DNA of 10,334 bases from Leptolinea sp. GTDB taxonomy: Bacteria; Chloroflexota; Anaerolineae; Anaerolineales; Anaerolineaceae. Of the stretch, positions 7,954 through 10,334 are shown piece after piece. The stretch is from NCBI GenBank assembly GCA_022837205.1, contig JALHEL010000033.1, positions 1 through 10,334 of the forward strand, read 5' to 3'. Within the stretch, counting starts at the first letter, position 1, and each line of letters opens with the position of its first letter. Under the pieces are notes generated by a model. The model did not search any database. It saw only the letters and a program-made list of their open reading frames with translations, and was not told the origin of the DNA. The translations under genes and the position numbers were made by a program.

Positions 7954-9171
7954 ATGGTACGCGAACAATTTCAGGTGAAAATCAACAGTTTTACCTTAAA
8001 TGTCACTCAAACCGCTGTGGATGCGGTGCGAAAGAAACAAATTACAAAAACCGGTTGCAGAGTCTATTCGGACGGTTACATTGGTATCTCGGGTACTTTC
8101 GGGGAAGCCGATGAGCAAACTTGGCTTGATGCCGAGAAAAACTTGATGAAGAAAATCCCTTATCCATATCCTCCCTCAGCCGGAAAGACACGAATTCGAA
8201 ATACCAAAAAAGCTTGCGGTTCTCAGACGGATTTTCTCAAACAGAGTGAAGAATTTTTAGCGCGAATACGAAAGGATTTTCCGGATTTTATCTGCAGTAA
8301 TAAGTTAATGTCGGTTGAATCCGAAGTCTCAATTCATAATGATCTCGGATTGGATTATTGCAATTCGGATCAATCGATTGTTTTCGGCTTGGTGGTAAAA
8401 CATATAAAATCGATTAATGTATTTGATACGATTTATTCGTTTGAAGATCGCGACCCCGATTTTGAATCCGTCTATGAAGATCTATCTTCTCAATTGACCG
8501 CTTTTAGGAATCCGATGGAGCAAAAAATCAGCGGAAAAATTCCGGTTGTAATCGGTTTTCAAGACATCAGCGGTAAATTTATCGAATCACTCAACGGTGA
8601 GGCACTCGGAAGAGGAGTATCCATATTTGGCGATAAAATCGGGAAAAAGGTTTTTAACGATGATTTCTCATTAATGGTTGACCGGGGAATTGAACCGATC
8701 CATGCTTCGTTTTTTGATGTTGAAGCTAGCGTCCTTGAATCGGACCAAACGGCTCTGATTGAGAAGGGACAAATACGATGTGGATATGCCGATAAAAAGA
8801 CCGCCGATAAATACGGAATGCGGAATACAGCTGCGGCGGGGGGCGAATATAACAGTGTCCCGGCATTGAGTGTACCCCCTCTGTCGGTTTTACCGTCACA
8901 GAAAACTTTGGCTGAGATATTGAATGGTCGAGACGCCGTCTTTGCAGCGGTTTTAAGCGGAGGAGACTTTACCAACGAAGGACAATTTGCTTCACCTGTC
9001 CAAATGGCATATTCCATTCGGGACGGTAAATTAGTCGGGAAATTACCTGAATTAACAATTTCCGGGAATATCTATGATTTATTCGGAAATGATTATTTCG
9101 GCCAAAGTGGTGATAAACCTTTTTGCGGCGAACGTTATCTGGTATTAAATATGGATGTTAATCAATATTAA
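7954..9171 (+). CDS. tldE: TldE/PmbA-like protease partner subunit
   Basis: Partner of the preceding TldD-like protein, 405 aa. It shows the PmbA/TldD fold but has no HEXXXH, as expected for TldE, which forms the heterodimer and shapes the peptide tunnel without holding zinc. Recognisable parts are the N-terminal VDAVRKKQITKTGCRVYSDGYIGISGTFG, the mid-region SVESEVSIHNDLGLDYCNSD (TldE-like 'S...N..G...' strand), the central ISGKIPVVIGFQD...LNGEALGRGVSIFGDKIGKKVFND, and the late AVLSGGDFTNEGQFASPVQMAYSIRDGKLVGKLPELTISGN (family C-terminal domain). The ribosome binding site AAAAGGAAAAG sits just before the ATG, and spacing from tldD is 12 nt. The gene ends 20 nt before a strong intrinsic terminator. 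It is more divergent than its partner, so the family call rests on the C-terminal block and gene order. Confidence 0.85.
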   Translation: MVREQFQVKINSFTLNVTQTAVDAVRKKQITKTGCRVYSDGYIGISGTFGEADEQTWLDAEKNLMKKIPYPYPPSAGKTRIRNTKKACGSQTDFLKQSEEFLARIRKDFPDFICSNKLMSVESEVSIHNDLGLDYCNSDQSIVFGLVVKHIKSINVFDTIYSFEDRDPDFESVYEDLSSQLTAFRNPMEQKISGKIPVVIGFQDISGKFIESLNGEALGRGVSIFGDKIGKKVFNDDFSLMVDRGIEPIHASFFDVEASVLESDQTALIEKGQIRCGYADKKTADKYGMRNTAAAGGEYNSVPALSVPPLSVLPSQKTLAEILNGRDAVFAAVLSGGDFTNEGQFASPVQMAYSIRDGKLVGKLPELTISGNIYDLFGNDYFGQSGDKPFCGERYLVLNMDVNQY

Positions 9172-9191
9172 TAAAAATGAACCGAAAATAT

Positions 9192-9224
9192 AAAAACAGG
9201 CTAAAGTGCTTAGCCTGTTTTTTT
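9192..9224 (+). terminator. Intrinsic terminator after tldE, nearly bidirectional
   Basis: A 13-bp perfect stem with core ACAGGCTAA / TTAGCCTGT and a 5-nt loop AGTGC is followed by a run of seven T (9218-9224), part of which extends the stem. On the opposite strand the same hairpin ends in five T, so it could also stop leftward transcription. It marks the end of the tldD-tldE transcript. Confidence 0.93.
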
Positions 9225-9621
9225 ACAGATCTATCGGCAATTGCGATTCCCTCAAATTTTTATTAAACGATTATTTTTGCTGCAATAAAGAAGATTCTAT
9301 AGATTTGTGTTTTTTATCTGTTGATTGCTTTTATGTCAAATTAAGGTTTAGCTTATTCCCTATCTTTTTTTCTCGTTTTTGCCCCATTCCTGAGATTAAT
9401 AATCAGCAATAACAGAACTTTCGTAAAAATTTCTAACGATCCCTCGGGTCATTAAATCGTAAGCTTTTATTCCCGGTGGAATGTGATTCCAAGCCATTCT
9501 TTCTGTTTCGTTGATAAAGGTATAATCAATTTGGTACGACTTTTTTTATTTTTCGGGCCATAACAACTTTTGAAATATTTATGCTTACGATTGTTTTTTT
9601 GATCCTTTATTATAAAAATTT
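9225..9621. other. AT-rich intergenic stretch without an intact gene
   Basis: About 400 nt rich in T tracts on the + strand. No intact gene with a ribosome binding site was found on either strand. The part from 9225 to 9395 shows nothing convincing. The right half holds a short minus-strand reading frame with protein-like composition (listed separately) and a minus-strand promoter. A + strand TATAAT at 9521-9526 has no good -35 partner, so the promoter of the downstream membrane-protein gene is not identified. The motif TACGA followed by a T-rich tract recurs three times (around 9535, 9586 and 9626), too short and loose to call a repeat family. Confidence 0.6.
9396..9561 (-). pseudogene. Possible decayed minus-strand gene fragment, family not recognised
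   Basis: On the minus strand a frame from 9545 down to a TAA at 9396 encodes 49 residues of ordinary protein composition, including RMAWNHIPPGIKAYDLMTRG and then IVRNFYESSVIADY. The balance of Trp, Pro, Gly, Arg and acidic residues is unlike the Lys/Asn/Phe/Ile bias of random AT-rich frames. No start codon precedes it in that frame. An ATG in another frame (rightmost base 9561, MARKNKK) would join it if one A were added to the seven-A run, which suggests a frameshift or sequencing error in a homopolymer. A good minus-strand promoter lies about 50 nt upstream, and the terminator to the left works in this direction too. I do not recognise the family. It could be a C-terminal relic, a small gene with an error, or chance. 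Confidence 0.35.
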
Positions 9622-9637
9622 ATGTTACGACTTTCAA
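9609..9637 (-). promoter_or_regulatory. Candidate housekeeping sigma promoter reading leftward
   Basis: On the minus strand TTGAAA (9637-9632, five of six matches to TTGACA) is separated by exactly 17 nt from a perfect TATAAT (9614-9609). Transcription would start near 9602 and run left toward the decayed coding fragment and the tldE terminator. It overlaps the first codons of the rightward membrane-protein frame, so either that gene starts further downstream or the two signals share DNA. AT-rich DNA gives such matches by chance at some rate. Confidence 0.5.
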
Positions 9638-10334
9638 ATATGAACAGAACCGCTTATCCTTATGTGAAGAAATCCAATAAATTGAGATTAATAAAATATA
9701 TTATATATAGTATTATGTCAATAAGTACTACTTTAACAATGACCATGGATCTTCATACTGTCAGTGTGAGTTCATCCAACAGGTTTGTCAAATTTTTAGC
9801 TGAATTCAGAGAAAGTATTCATGGATTTAGCATTATTTGGCTGATATTGGTTCTGGTTTTTTTTAATATTTACAGATCTTTTTTCGAAAAAAAGAATTTT
9901 GTTTGGAAAAAAGGGATCTTTATCATCGCGTTGTTTTTTACTTCATGGATGTTATTAGGTAAAAGTTATAGTGCAGTCGCCAGTTGGGATCTTATTTTTG
10001 CAGATTGGTTCCAAATTTTTAAATCTGTTATTTTATTTACCGGATATTTATCCATATTTTATATTGCCGTTGATCTAATATTTGACTTTTTCCATTCAGG
10101 GCGGATCGAGAATTTATATCCGCTTTCAAATATATTAGTAAAAAGAATTTCGGGTGAGGGTTCTGTTATTTTTCCCTGGTTAGTGATCCTTATTTGCTGG
10201 ATTCCTTGGCTGATTATTTCCTATCCCGCAATTCTCCCTTGGGATACGATGAATCAGATATATCAATCTGCCGGCATTATCGAATTGACAAATTATCATC
10301 CGATTTTGATTACTTATTTATTCAAACTTTTCCT
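9622..10334 (+). CDS. Polytopic membrane protein, DUF6020/GT-C-like (3' end outside window)
   Basis: The frame is open for 237 codons to the window edge. Hydrophobic spans lie at about residues 24-41 (weak), 69-85, 98-113, 135-156 and 182-205. After the last one comes YPAILPWDTMNQ (201-212), then HPILIT (226-231). A short Pro/Asp/Gln loop after a membrane span followed by a His-Pro segment is characteristic of DUF6020-type proteins, large membrane proteins related in layout to GT-C glycosyltransferases, which use lipid-linked sugars for cell-surface polymers. The enzymatic role is inferred. The start is uncertain: an in-frame stop at 9613 precedes the first ATG (9622), and neither it nor the in-frame ATGs at 9640 and 9715 has a clear ribosome binding site. 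It is transcribed separately from tldE, with the terminator and a 400-nt gap between. Confidence 0.7.
   Translation, partial: MLRLSNMNRTAYPYVKKSNKLRLIKYIIYSIMSISTTLTMTMDLHTVSVSSSNRFVKFLAEFRESIHGFSIIWLILVLVFFNIYRSFFEKKNFVWKKGIFIIALFFTSWMLLGKSYSAVASWDLIFADWFQIFKSVILFTGYLSIFYIAVDLIFDFFHSGRIENLYPLSNILVKRISGEGSVIFPWLVILICWIPWLIISYPAILPWDTMNQIYQSAGIIELTNYHPILITYLFKLF

Noticed and set aside
8559..9017. A 152-residue minus-strand frame within tldE.
   Set aside because: The + strand frame matches the TldE family through this whole segment, so the opposite frame is a by-product.
9311..9339. Minus-strand TTGACA with a TAAAAA box 17 nt away.
   Set aside because: The -10 match is only four of six, nothing coding follows on that strand, and AT-rich DNA yields such pairs by chance.
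9206..9412. A 68-residue + strand frame rich in Phe, Cys and Ser after tldE.
   Set aside because: It starts with GTG inside the loop of the terminator hairpin, has no ribosome binding site, and its composition is what T-rich DNA gives by chance.

Overview
The window looks like chromosomal DNA of a low-to-moderate-GC bacterium, most likely Gram-positive (Bacillota/Clostridia-like) or a lineage with a similar gene style. The signs are strong AGGAGG-type ribosome binding sites, a TTG start, a lipoprotein-type solute receptor with a Ser/Thr-rich tether, and a polytopic protein of the DUF6020 type at the right end. The genus cannot be fixed from sequence reading alone. All confident genes lie on the + strand.

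Left region (1-5690): a tightly packed operon. It begins with the 3' part of an amidohydrolase of the 8-oxoguanine/guanine/cytosine deaminase type. A BMP/PnrA-family lipoprotein, a double-ABC ATPase and two BPD_transp_2-type permeases follow. This receptor-ATPase-permease-permease set is the layout of nucleoside ABC importers (NupNOPQ/PnrABCDE type). Spacing is 24 nt, about 65 nt, then overlaps of 11 and 4 nt, which suggests translational coupling. The simplest reading is import of a purine-like nucleoside or base and its deamination.

Middle region (5733-9224): a MerR-family regulator with a GyrI-like (BmrR-type) effector domain starts 42 nt after the last permease and probably belongs to the same transcript. 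A 106-nt gap follows, with a perfect 16-nt dyad next to a perfect TATAAT box, as expected of a MerR-type operator-promoter. Next come a TldD-like zinc metalloprotease (HEXXXH plus a downstream Cys) and its TldE/PmbA-like partner, 12 nt apart. A strong, nearly symmetrical intrinsic terminator closes this unit.

Right region (9225-10334): about 400 nt of AT-rich DNA without an intact gene. It holds a good minus-strand promoter (TTGAAA, 17 nt, TATAAT) and what looks like a short, frame-disrupted minus-strand coding remnant that converges on the terminator. From 9622 to the window edge runs the 5' part of a polytopic membrane protein with a YPAxxPWDTxNQ...HPIxxT signature, resembling DUF6020/GT-C-like proteins.

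No CRISPR array, rRNA, tRNA, insertion sequence or phage gene was seen. The window is mostly recognisable metabolism and transport. The points worth a second look are the candidate MerR operator, the amidohydrolase-importer pairing and the decayed minus-strand fragment.
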